Origin: an uncultured Frankineae bacterium | GTDB taxonomy: Bacteria; Actinomycetota; Actinomycetes; Mycobacteriales; SCTD01 | Assembly: GCA_902805805.1 (NCBI GenBank) | Contig: CADCUE010000060.1 | Coordinates: 1-5,209, forward strand | Length of the DNA stretch: 5,209 nucleotides | Direction of reading: 5' to 3' | Shown here: in pieces, positions 1 to 5,209 of the stretch | Position numbering within the stretch: the stretch's first letter is position 1 | How the letters are laid out: each line of letters opens with the position of its first letter | Notes under the pieces: model-generated | Databases searched by the model: none | What the model was told of the DNA's origin: nothing | What the model saw: the letters and a program-made list of their open reading frames with translations, nothing else | Position numbers and translations under genes: made by a program

Positions 1-805
1 CCCGAAGATGAAGCGCTTCATCTTCACCGAGCGCAACGGCATCTACATCATCGACCTGACCCAGACCCTGGGCTACATCGACCGCGCCTACGACTTCGTC
101 AAGGAGACGGTCGCCCACGGCGGGACGGTCATGTTCGTCGGCACCAAGCGCCAGGCGCAGGAGCCGATCGCCGAGCAGGCGACCCGCGTCGGCATGCCGT
201 TCGTCACCGAGCGGTGGCTCGGCGGCATGCTCACCAACTTCCAGACCGTCTACAAGCGGCTGCAGCGCCTCAAGGAGCTCGAGCTCATCGAGGCGACCGG
301 CGGTCAGACGGTCCTCACGAAGAAGGAGGCGCTCGTCCTGTCCCGCGAGCGCATCAAGCTGCAGCGCACCCTCGGCGGCATCCGCGAGATGACGCGCACC
401 CCGAGCGCGATCTGGGTCGTGGACACCAACAAGGAGCACCTGGCCGTCAACGAGGCCCGCAAGCTCGGCATCCCGGTCGTGGCGATCCTCGACACCAACT
501 GCGACCCCGACGTCGTGGACTACAAGATCCCCGGCAACGACGACGCCATCCGCTCCATCGGCACGCTGACCCGGGTCATCGCCGACGCCGTGGCCGAGGG
601 CCTGATGGCCCGCGCCGGTGCCAACGCCAGCGCCGACAGCAAGCCCGAGGCGGGCCAGCTGGCCGGCGACGAGCCGCTGCCCGAGTGGGAGAAGGAGCTG
701 CTGGCCCCCGCCGGCACCGCCTCCGACGCCGCGCCCGCGCCCGTCGCTGCCGACCCCGTCGCCGCCCCGGTCGAGGCCGTCCCGGCCGCCGCTCCCGCGC
801 AGTAG
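1..805 (+). CDS. rpsB: 30S ribosomal protein S2 (5' end cut by the window)
   Basis: Ribosomal protein S2 is a late-assembling protein of the 30S subunit, bound between head and body near S1. The frame is open from the window edge (first full codon at 2-4, Pro, then Lys, then the Met at 8). From known actinobacterial S2, about 24 N-terminal residues (the MKQLL..GVHFGHQ part) are missing upstream, so the Met at 8 is internal and not the start. Counting from that Met, family motifs are FVGTKRQA (43-50), RWLGGMLTN (69-77), [12 protein letters not shown] (133-144) and PGNDDAIRS (175-183). After about residue 205 comes a tail containing LPEWEKELL (224-232) and then an almost pure Ala/Pro/Val/Asp stretch to the TAG stop, probably disordered; such tails are usual in actinobacterial S2. 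It is followed by tsf, the near-universal partner, across an 80-base spacer with a strong hairpin. Identity is certain; only the start is unseen. Confidence 0.98.
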   Translation, partial: PKMKRFIFTERNGIYIIDLTQTLGYIDRAYDFVKETVAHGGTVMFVGTKRQAQEPIAEQATRVGMPFVTERWLGGMLTNFQTVYKRLQRLKELELIEATGGQTVLTKKEALVLSRERIKLQRTLGGIREMTRTPSAIWVVDTNKEHLAVNEARKLGIPVVAILDTNCDPDVVDYKIPGNDDAIRSIGTLTRVIADAVAEGLMARAGANASADSKPEAGQLAGDEPLPEWEKELLAPAGTASDAAPAPVAADPVAAPVEAVPAAAPAQ

Positions 806-814
806 TTCCTCCCC

Positions 815-864
815 GTACGAACGGGCGGTGCCGGGGGCGACCCCTCCGGCGCCGCCCGTCGCAC
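815..864 (+). promoter_or_regulatory. Strong GC-rich hairpin between rpsB and tsf (attenuator-like)
   Basis: Seen: bases 821-834 (acgggcggtgccgg) pair with 846-859 (ccggcgccgcccgt) over 14 bp with a single G-T wobble. The 11-base loop (835-845) can itself close by a GGG/CCC pairing. Allowing a bulged A at 820 and one mismatch, the stem extends outward to 815/864. It begins about ten bases after the rpsB stop and ends 12 bases before the tsf Shine-Dalgarno. No T-run follows, so it is not a canonical intrinsic terminator. Known: the rpsB-tsf spacer carries attenuator or terminator-like structures in other bacteria. Inference: it partially terminates, or protects the 3' end of rpsB mRNA, so that S2 and EF-Ts are made in different amounts. 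Confidence 0.7.
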
Positions 865-875
865 GCCAACCCCAC

Positions 876-880
876 AGGAG
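876..880 (+). promoter_or_regulatory. tsf ribosome-binding site
   Basis: AGGAG five bases before the ATG at 886, continuing as aggagaag. It lies just outside the rpsB-tsf hairpin, so it stays accessible. It fixes the tsf start at 886, although the frame is open much further upstream. Confidence 0.85.
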
Positions 881-885
881 AAGAC

Positions 886-1713
886 ATGGCTTCCATCACC
901 GCCGCGGACATCAAGAAGCTCCGCGAGGCCACCGGCGCGGGCATGACCGACTGCAAGAACGCGCTCGTCGAGGCCGACGGCGACTACGACAAGGCCGTCG
1001 AGCAGCTGCGCATCAAGGGCCTGAAGGGCGTCGCCAAGCGCGAGGGCCGCGCGGCCAGCAACGGCCTGGTCATCGCCAAGCTCGACGGCACGACCAAGGG
1101 CACGCTGCTCGAGCTCAACTGCGAGACCGACTTCGTCGCGAAGAGCCCGAAGTTCACCGAGCTGGCCCAGTCGGTCGCCGACGCCGCCTTCGGCAGCAAC
1201 GACGTGACCTCGCTGTCGTCGGTCGAGGTCGACGGCAAGCCGCTGTCCGAGGTGCTGACCGACGCGAACGCCTCGATGGGCGAGAAGATCGAGGTCCGCC
1301 GGGTCGCGACCTTCGAGGGCGCGTTCGTCGCGAGCTACCTGCACCGCACCAACCCCGACCTCCCGCCGCAGCTCGGCGTGCTCGTCGAGCTGACCGGTGA
1401 GAACGCCGAGGTGGCCAAGGACGTCGCGCAGCACATCGCGGCCTTCGCCCCGACCTACGTCTCCCGCGCCGAGGTCCCCGAGGACGTCGTGGCCAAGGAG
1501 CGCGAGATCGCCGAGGCCACGGCCAAGGAGGAGGGCAAGCCCGAGGCCGCGCTGCCCAAGATCGTCGAGGGTCGCGTGAACGGCTTCTTCAAGGACGCCG
1601 TCCTGCTCGAGCAGGCCTTCGCCAAGGACAACAAGAAGACCGTGGGCAAGGTGCTCGACGAGGCCGGTGTGCAGCTGACCGGCTTCGTCCGCTTCAAGGT
1701 CGGGCAGGCCTAG
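886..1713 (+). CDS. tsf: Elongation factor Ts
   Basis: EF-Ts is the cytoplasmic guanine-nucleotide exchange factor that releases GDP from EF-Tu so that EF-Tu can bind GTP and aminoacyl-tRNA again. The 275-residue product has the usual actinobacterial length. An N-terminal UBA-like domain (about 1-50) carries the signature [16 protein letters not shown] (12-27). The core follows with NCETDFVA (78-85), whose TDFVA stretch is the segment that contacts the EF-Tu nucleotide-binding domain. The dimerisation/core subdomains continue to the end, with YVSRAEVPE (191-199) and a C-terminal module ending in [11 protein letters not shown]. The ATG at 886 follows AGGAG and gives the canonical [14 protein letters not shown] start. 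The same frame runs open upstream through rpsB, but that part is an Arg/Ala/Pro-rich shadow. It is the second gene of the rpsB-tsf pair and ends 49 bases before pyrH. Nothing is abnormal in the protein. Confidence 0.99.
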   Translation: MASITAADIKKLREATGAGMTDCKNALVEADGDYDKAVEQLRIKGLKGVAKREGRAASNGLVIAKLDGTTKGTLLELNCETDFVAKSPKFTELAQSVADAAFGSNDVTSLSSVEVDGKPLSEVLTDANASMGEKIEVRRVATFEGAFVASYLHRTNPDLPPQLGVLVELTGENAEVAKDVAQHIAAFAPTYVSRAEVPEDVVAKEREIAEATAKEEGKPEAALPKIVEGRVNGFFKDAVLLEQAFAKDNKKTVGKVLDEAGVQLTGFVRFKVGQA

Positions 1714-1741
1714 CCCAGTACGTTCACCTCGCCCGCACACC

Positions 1742-1795
1742 CGACGCAGGAGGCCGCCACCCGTGAGCACCGACAGGGAGGCGGCCTCTGCGTCG
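1742..1795 (+). promoter_or_regulatory. Hairpin sequestering the pyrH Shine-Dalgarno, start codon in loop
   Basis: Seen: bases 1742-1758 (cgacgcaggaggccgcc) are the reverse complement of 1780-1795 (ggcggcctctgcgtcg) apart from one extra G (1749 or 1750). This gives 16 base pairs with a single bulge. The 5' arm contains the whole AGGAGG (1748-1753). The 21-base loop (1759-1779) contains the GTG start at 1763. The 3' arm is codons 6-11 of pyrH, a weakly conserved N-terminal extension. The tsf stop is 28 bases before the base of the stem, so a terminating tsf ribosome would not obviously open it. Inference: translation initiation of pyrH is restrained, or controlled by something that melts this stem. 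No T-run follows, so termination is less likely. Confidence 0.7.
1748..1753 (+). promoter_or_regulatory. pyrH ribosome-binding site (AGGAGG)
   Basis: A perfect AGGAGG, nine bases before the GTG at 1763. It is the best Shine-Dalgarno in the window and supports the GTG as start, yet it is fully paired in the hairpin spanning 1742-1795. Confidence 0.88.
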
Positions 1796-2521
1796 TCGGA
1801 GGACCAGGGGGGCTACCGGCGGGTGCTGCTCAAGCTGTCCGGTGAGGTCTTCGGCGGCGGAGCGGTCGGGCTCGACCTCGACGTCGTGGCGGACATCGCC
1901 CGGCAGGTCCGCGACGTCGTCAACAGCGGCGTGCAGGTCGCGATCGTCGTCGGCGGCGGCAACTTCTTCCGCGGCGCCGAGATCGCCCAGCGCGGCATGG
2001 ACCGGTCCCGCGCCGACTACATGGGCATGCTCGGCACGGTCATGAACTGCCTGGCCCTGCAGGACCTGCTGGAGCAGGCCGGCGTCGACACCCGCGTGCA
2101 GACGGCGATCACCATGGGCCAGGTCGCGGAGCCGTACATCCCGCGCCGGGCCATGCGGCACCTCGACAAGGGCCGCGTCGTCATCTTCGGCGCCGGCGCC
2201 GGCATGCCGTTCTTCTCGACCGACACGGTCGCCGCGCAGCGCGCCCTCGAGATCGGCTGCCAGGCGCTGCTCATGGCCAAGTCGATCGACGGGGTCTACG
2301 ACAGCGACCCGCGGGCCAACCCCGACGCGGTCAAGTTCGACACGGTGACCTACGCCGAGGTGCTGTCGCGCGGGCTCAAGGTCGCCGACGCCGCAGCGTT
2401 CAGCCTGTGCATGGAGAACTCCCTGCCGATCGTCGTGTTCGCGCTGCAGGAGGACGGCAACATCGGTCGTGCGGTGCGCGGAGAGAAGATCGGCACCCTC
2501 GTGAGCGGAGCAGAGCAGTGA
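1763..2521 (+). CDS. pyrH: UMP kinase (uridylate kinase)
   Basis: PyrH phosphorylates UMP to UDP with ATP, the committed step from de novo UMP to all pyrimidine nucleotides. It is a hexameric cytoplasmic enzyme of the amino-acid-kinase fold, allosterically controlled by GTP and UTP in studied bacteria. The 252-residue product shows KLSGE (24-28, phosphate-binding Lys), VGGGNFFRG (63-71, glycine-rich loop), [13 protein letters not shown] (83-95, UMP and effector region), [13 protein letters not shown] (143-155) and GVYDSDPR (177-184, nucleotide pocket). The GTG start is set by AGGAGG nine bases upstream. It leaves a Ser/Ala/Glu-rich extension of about nine residues relative to the E. coli enzyme, encoded by the 3' arm of the hairpin. 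The TGA stop overlaps the frr GTG by four bases (GTGA), so the two are probably translationally coupled. The pyrH-frr pairing is widely conserved. Confidence 0.98.
   Translation: MSTDREAASASSEDQGGYRRVLLKLSGEVFGGGAVGLDLDVVADIARQVRDVVNSGVQVAIVVGGGNFFRGAEIAQRGMDRSRADYMGMLGTVMNCLALQDLLEQAGVDTRVQTAITMGQVAEPYIPRRAMRHLDKGRVVIFGAGAGMPFFSTDTVAAQRALEIGCQALLMAKSIDGVYDSDPRANPDAVKFDTVTYAEVLSRGLKVADAAAFSLCMENSLPIVVFALQEDGNIGRAVRGEKIGTLVSGAEQ
2507..2510 (+). promoter_or_regulatory. frr ribosome-binding site
   Basis: GGAG seven bases before the GTG at 2518, inside the last codons of pyrH. It supports the overlapping GTG start rather than the ATG at 2407 in the same frame. Confidence 0.65.
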
Positions 2522-3075
2522 TCGACGAGACCCTCCTCGACGCCGAGGAGAAGATGGAGAAGGCCGTCTCCGTCGCCAAGGACGACTTCGGTGGCATCCG
2601 CACCGGCCGCGCCACGCCGCAGATGTTCGCCAAGATCGTCGTGGACTACTACGGCGCGATGACGCCCATCAACCAGCTGTCGTCGCTGACGGTGCCCGAG
2701 CCCCGGATGGCGGTGATCAGCCCGTACGACAAGAGCTCGCTCGGCGTCATCGAGCGCGCCATCCGCGACTCGGACCTCGGTGTCAACCCGACCAACGACG
2801 GCAGCATCATCCGCATCGTCTTCCCGCAGCTCACCGAGGAACGGCGCCGCGAGTTCATCAAGGTCGCGCGCAGCAAGGCGGAGGACGCGCGGGTGTCCAT
2901 CCGCAACATCCGCCGCAAGGCCAAGGAGGAGCTCGACCGCCTGGTCAAGGACGGCGAGACCGGCGAGGACGAGGTGACCCGGGCGGAGAAGGAGCTCGAG
3001 AAGACCACCGCGCAGTACGTCGCGCACGTCGACGAGCTGCTGCGGCACAAGGAAGCCGAGCTGCTCGAGGTGTGA
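2518..3075 (+). CDS. frr: Ribosome recycling factor (RRF)
   Basis: RRF acts with EF-G to split the post-termination 70S ribosome and is a tRNA-shaped two-domain protein. With the GTG at 2518 the product is 185 residues, exactly the family length, and begins [17 protein letters not shown], which matches the first helix of domain I. Domain I residues include GIRTGRATP (26-34). The small beta/alpha domain II holds [14 protein letters not shown] (44-57) and ISPYD (67-71), followed by NDGSIIRI (93-100) and PQLTEERR (103-110). The long C-terminal helices include SIRNIRRKA (127-135), whose arginines fall where the functionally important Arg of E. coli RRF (R132) lies, and end with KEAELLEV. The start overlaps the pyrH stop (GTGA, 2518-2521) and the stop overlaps the cdsA start (GTGA, 3072-3075). 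An in-frame ATG at 2407 would add 37 residues that are only a shadow of pyrH. Confidence 0.98.
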   Translation: MIDETLLDAEEKMEKAVSVAKDDFGGIRTGRATPQMFAKIVVDYYGAMTPINQLSSLTVPEPRMAVISPYDKSSLGVIERAIRDSDLGVNPTNDGSIIRIVFPQLTEERRREFIKVARSKAEDARVSIRNIRRKAKEELDRLVKDGETGEDEVTRAEKELEKTTAQYVAHVDELLRHKEAELLEV

Positions 3076-3959
3076 GCGAGGACTTCATCGCTGCCCTCGA
3101 CACCGCCCCCTCACCGCCCGAAGGGGCGCCCGGCAAGCGCGCCCCCGGTCGGGCCGGCCGCAACCTGCCCGCGGCCATCGGCGTCGGCGTCGGACTGGGG
3201 GCGCTGGTCGCCGTCCCGCTGTTCTCGCCGTACCGGTGGGTGTTCGTGGCGGTCGTGGCCGCGGCGGTGGCGCTCGGCGTCTACGAGGTGGTCAGCGCGC
3301 TGCGCCGGCTGGGGGCCCGGCCGCCGATGGTCCCGCTGGTGCTCGGCGGGGTCGCCATGGTGGCGCTGGCCTACCTCGAGGGCCCGGACGCGCTGTTCCT
3401 CGCGCTGGTGCTCACCGTGCTCGCCTGCCTGGCCTGGCGGCTGGCCGACCCGGCGGAGGGCTTCCTGCGCGACGTCGCGGCGTCGACGTTCACGGCGACC
3501 TACGTCCCGTTCCTGGCCGGCTTCGCCGCGCTGCTGGCGGTGCCGGACGACGGACCGCGGCGGGTGACGGCCTTCATCGCCGTGGTCGTCTGCAGCGACA
3601 CCGGCGGCTACGTGGCCGGGGTGCTGCTCGGCAAGCACCCCATGGCCCCGACCGTCTCGCCCAAGAAGTCGTGGGAGGGCTTCGCCGGCTCGCTGCTCGC
3701 GTGCGCCGTGGCGGGGGCCGTGCTCTTCCCGACGCTGTTCGGCGCCTCGCCGCTGCTGGGCGTCGTCTACGGCCTCGCCGTGGTCGGCGCGGCCACGCTC
3801 GGCGACCTCGGCGAGTCGATGGTCAAGCGCGACATCGGCATCAAGGACATGGGCACGCTGCTGCCGGGCCACGGCGGGATCATGGACCGCCTGGACTCGC
3901 TGCTGCCGACCGCGCCCGTGGCGTACGTCCTGCTGACGGCGTTCCTGCCGTACCCGTAG
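3072..3959 (+). CDS. cdsA: Phosphatidate cytidylyltransferase (CDP-diacylglycerol synthase)
   Basis: CdsA joins phosphatidic acid and CTP to make CDP-diacylglycerol, the precursor of phosphatidylinositol, phosphatidylglycerol and cardiolipin. It is an integral membrane enzyme. The 295-residue product starts with a Pro/Ala/Gly-rich cytoplasmic segment (1-30), then roughly eight hydrophobic segments (about 33-51, 56-75, 86-101, 106-123, 140-157, 205-223, 227-243 and 279-294, with a further stretch near 166-186). Signature residues are SDTGGY (175-180), SPKKSWEG (196-203) and the full CDS-family C-terminal signature from S249 to D275: S-M-V-K-R, four residues, K-D, then [12 protein letters not shown], with the metal-binding acidic residues. 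The GTG at 3072 overlaps the frr stop by four bases. The upstream Shine-Dalgarno is poor (GAGG only one base away, GAG at 3058-3060), so translation probably depends on coupling to frr. The gene looks intact and ordinary. Confidence 0.97.
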   Translation: MSEDFIAALDTAPSPPEGAPGKRAPGRAGRNLPAAIGVGVGLGALVAVPLFSPYRWVFVAVVAAAVALGVYEVVSALRRLGARPPMVPLVLGGVAMVALAYLEGPDALFLALVLTVLACLAWRLADPAEGFLRDVAASTFTATYVPFLAGFAALLAVPDDGPRRVTAFIAVVVCSDTGGYVAGVLLGKHPMAPTVSPKKSWEGFAGSLLACAVAGAVLFPTLFGASPLLGVVYGLAVVGAATLGDLGESMVKRDIGIKDMGTLLPGHGGIMDRLDSLLPTAPVAYVLLTAFLPYP

Positions 3960-3994
3960 GGAAGGTCTCGGCGTCCGCGGGCGCTGAACCCTGC

Positions 3995-5077
3995 GTGCCC
4001 ACGCCCCTGCCCCTCGTCTTCGACGCGCCCAAGCGCTCCCTGCCGCCCCGTCACCTCGCCGACCTCGACGTCGCCGGCCGGCGGGCCGCGGTGGTCGAGC
4101 TCGGCGAGAAGGCCTTCCGCGCCGAGCAGCTGTCCCGGCACTACTTCGCCGGTCACCTGCCCGAGCAGATGACCGACCTCGCCGCACCGGTCCGCGCCAA
4201 GCTCGGCGCCTCGCTGCTGCCGCCGCTGCTGGACCCGGTGCGCACGATCGACTGCGACGAGGGCGCCACCGAGAAGACGCTGTGGCGCGGCCACGACGGC
4301 ACGCTCGTGGAGTCGGTGCTCATGCGCTACCCCGACCGCACGACCGTCTGCGTGAGCAGCCAGGCCGGCTGCGGCATGGCCTGCCCGTTCTGCGCCACCG
4401 GGCAGGCCGGGCTGACCCGCAACCTGTCGACCGCCGAGATCGTCGAGCAGGTGGTGGCTGCCTCGCGCACGGAGTCGGCGCGGGGCGGACGCGTCAGCAA
4501 CGTCGTCTTCATGGGCATGGGGGAGCCGCTCGCCAACTACAAGCGCGTCGTCGACGCGGTGCGCCGGATCACCGAGCCCGCGCCGCACGGCATCGGGATC
4601 GGCCAGCGCAGCGTCGTGGTCTCGACCGTCGGGCTGGTGCCCGCGATGCGCAGGCTCACCGACGAGGGCCTGCAGGTCACGCTGGCGCTGTCGCTGCACG
4701 CCCCCGACGACGAGCTGCGCGACACGCTGGTCCCGGTCAACACCCGCTGGCCGGTGCGCGAGGTGCTCGAGGCGGCGTTCGGCTACACCCGCCGGACGGG
4801 CCGGCGCCTGTCGATCGAGTACGCGCTGATCCGCGACGTGAACGACCAGCCGTGGCGGGCCGACCTGCTGGCCAAGCGGCTGGCCGGCAAGCTGGTGCAC
4901 GTCAACCTCATCCCGCTCAACCCGACGCCGGGCTCGCAGTGGGACGCCTCGCCGAAGGCGGCCGAGCAGGAGTTCGTGCGGCGGCTGCGCGCCGGCGGCG
5001 TCAACGCCACCGTCCGCGACACCCGCGGCCGCGAGATCGCCGGCGCCTGCGGCCAGCTGTCCGCCGCGGAGGGGTAG
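3995..5077 (+). CDS. rlmN: 23S rRNA (adenine2503-C2)/tRNA (adenine37-C2) methyltransferase
   Basis: RlmN is a radical-SAM enzyme that adds a C2 methyl group to A2503 of 23S rRNA and, in E. coli, to A37 of some tRNAs; this tunes the peptidyl-transferase exit tunnel and decoding accuracy. The 360-residue product has an N-terminal accessory domain (about 15-100) and a radical-SAM barrel with the 4Fe-4S motif C-x3-C-x2-C at C126, C130 and C133. The two further catalytic cysteines are in place: C119 (equivalent to E. coli C118) and C352 in AGACGQL (equivalent to the methylated C355). GMGEP (174-178) is the SAM-binding GGEP-type motif; [10 protein letters not shown] (233-242) and NLIPLNP (304-310) are further family blocks. 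This is RlmN rather than a confirmed Cfr resistance enzyme: the context is housekeeping and the sequence is typical. The GTG at 3995 gives the usual actinobacterial start just before LPLVFDAP; no other start codon lies in frame back to the cdsA stop. There is no clear Shine-Dalgarno. Confidence 0.96.
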   Translation: MPTPLPLVFDAPKRSLPPRHLADLDVAGRRAAVVELGEKAFRAEQLSRHYFAGHLPEQMTDLAAPVRAKLGASLLPPLLDPVRTIDCDEGATEKTLWRGHDGTLVESVLMRYPDRTTVCVSSQAGCGMACPFCATGQAGLTRNLSTAEIVEQVVAASRTESARGGRVSNVVFMGMGEPLANYKRVVDAVRRITEPAPHGIGIGQRSVVVSTVGLVPAMRRLTDEGLQVTLALSLHAPDDELRDTLVPVNTRWPVREVLEAAFGYTRRTGRRLSIEYALIRDVNDQPWRADLLAKRLAGKLVHVNLIPLNPTPGSQWDASPKAAEQEFVRRLRAGGVNATVRDTRGREIAGACGQLSAAEG

Positions 5078-5094
5078 CCGGCGAGGGTCGGCGG

Positions 5095-5206
5095 CCTGGT
5101 GTCGCCCGAGGCGCGGCGGGTGGGGCCGCGCGCGCGGATGTGGCGATCTCTCCTGTGTGGGCCGGCCGGTGTATCGCCACTTCTGGGGGTTCTGCGCCTG
5201 GTGTCG
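5095..5206 (+). repeat. Pair of 10-bp direct repeats (CCTGGTGTCG)
   Basis: cctggtgtcg occurs at 5095-5104 and again at 5197-5206, each preceded by GCG or GCGG. The pair brackets the CG palindrome and the inverted-repeat element. This could be a duplicated target, two copies of a small repeat unit, or chance in GC-rich DNA. Confidence 0.4.
5140..5180. repeat. Inverted-repeat element, possible dispersed intergenic repeat
   Basis: Seen: gtggcgat at 5140-5147 and its exact reverse complement atcgccac at 5173-5180, separated by 25 bases that include the 8-base palindrome ggccggcc (5160-5167). The sequence is more T-rich and less codon-like than anything else in the window. Inference: it is a REP- or MITE-like intergenic repeat, or a stem-loop at the end of the rlmN transcript. 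The form of the sequence seems familiar from Geodermatophilaceae genomes, but I cannot verify that here. Confidence 0.5.
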
Positions 5207-5209
5207 GGC

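Larger units (their letters stand above)
5078..5209. other. Non-coding DNA downstream of rlmN
   Basis: The last 132 bases have no convincing reading frame on either strand. They hold a 12-base alternating CG palindrome (5126-5137), a 41-base inverted-repeat element (5140-5180) and two copies of a 10-base direct repeat (5095-5104 and 5197-5206). There is no hairpin followed by a T-run, so I cannot place a standard terminator for rlmN here. A weak 5-bp dyad (ggcga at 5080-5084, tcgcc at 5102-5106) sits just after the stop codon. Confidence 0.7.

Noticed and set aside
479..486. Another copy of gtggcgat, the arm of the 3' inverted repeat, in rpsB
   Set aside because: It encodes conserved S2 residues (VVAIL) and has no partner arm nearby, so it is a chance match.
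214..885. Upstream extension of the tsf frame through rpsB
   Set aside because: The added residues are an Arg/Pro-rich shadow of rpsB, while ATG 886 has AGGAG and gives the canonical EF-Ts N-terminus.
520..1770. Open minus-strand frame of 416 codons across rpsB, tsf and the pyrH start
   Set aside because: It is antisense to three certain genes, rich in Leu/Gly/Ala/Arg/Asp as expected from reading GC-rich codons backwards, and shows no family motif.
2189..2200. Palindrome ggcgccggcgcc inside pyrH
   Set aside because: It encodes the conserved GAGAG loop; glycine/alanine codons in GC-rich DNA produce such palindromes.
2407..2517. ATG at 2407 as an earlier frr start
   Set aside because: It would add 37 residues with no RRF similarity; GTG 2518 gives exactly 185 residues and the family N-terminus.
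3236..3994. Upstream extension of the rlmN frame through cdsA (possible fusion)
   Set aside because: The extra 253 codons are a Gly/Arg/Ala-rich shadow of cdsA, and RlmN has its normal length and start from GTG 3995.
3111..4187. Open minus-strand frame of 358 codons opposite cdsA and rlmN
   Set aside because: The translation is mostly Arg, Gly, Ala, His and Gln with no hydrophobic core, a typical GC-rich shadow.
4370..4400. Possible Cfr-type antibiotic-resistance methyltransferase instead of RlmN
   Set aside because: The CxxxCxxC motif is shared by both, but the housekeeping operon, matching codon use and typical actinobacterial RlmN sequence argue for the native enzyme.
3767..4900. Open minus-strand frame of 377 codons opposite rlmN
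   Set aside because: Antisense to a gene with all catalytic residues intact, and compositionally a shadow without recognisable domains.

Overview
The window is a stretch of chromosomal housekeeping DNA from a very GC-rich actinobacterium. It holds six genes on the + strand in the order rpsB - tsf - pyrH - frr - cdsA - rlmN. The evidence for an actinomycete is the strong G/C preference at third codon positions, the use of GTG starts for four of the five visible starts, this conserved gene order, and actinobacterial protein features such as the Ala/Pro-rich tail of S2 after a [12 protein letters not shown] motif and the start of RlmN shortly before LPLVFDAP. The protein style and the 3' intergenic DNA made me think of Geodermatophilaceae (Blastococcus, Geodermatophilus, Modestobacter). 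That placement is an impression, not something shown here.

Layout: bases 1-805 are rpsB (ribosomal protein S2), lacking its first ~24 codons because the window begins inside it. Bases 806-885 are an intergenic spacer dominated by a strong GC-rich hairpin. Bases 886-1713 are tsf (EF-Ts). Bases 1714-1762 are a short spacer whose 3' half, together with the first codons of pyrH, forms a 16-bp stem that buries the pyrH Shine-Dalgarno sequence. Bases 1763-2521 are pyrH (UMP kinase), 2518-3075 frr (ribosome recycling factor) and 3072-3959 cdsA (phosphatidate cytidylyltransferase). These three genes are joined by 4-base GTGA stop/start overlaps. Bases 3995-5077 are rlmN (radical-SAM 23S rRNA/tRNA adenosine C2-methyltransferase), after a 34-35 base gap without a good Shine-Dalgarno. 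Bases 5078-5209 are non-coding and contain a GC palindrome, a 41-base inverted-repeat element and a pair of 10-bp direct repeats.

The genes mostly serve translation: S2 in the small subunit, EF-Ts recycling EF-Tu, RRF splitting post-termination ribosomes, and RlmN modifying 23S rRNA and tRNA. PyrH supplies UDP for RNA, DNA and wall precursors, and CdsA makes CDP-diacylglycerol for phospholipids. It is a growth-linked operon. No promoter is visible; the main one should lie upstream of rpsB, outside the window.

I found no mobile element with a transposase, CRISPR array, toxin, defence gene or undescribed protein system. All six reading frames are intact and match their families. The most interesting signals are RNA-level or non-coding: the hairpin over the pyrH ribosome-binding site, the rpsB-tsf hairpin, and the inverted-repeat element downstream of rlmN.
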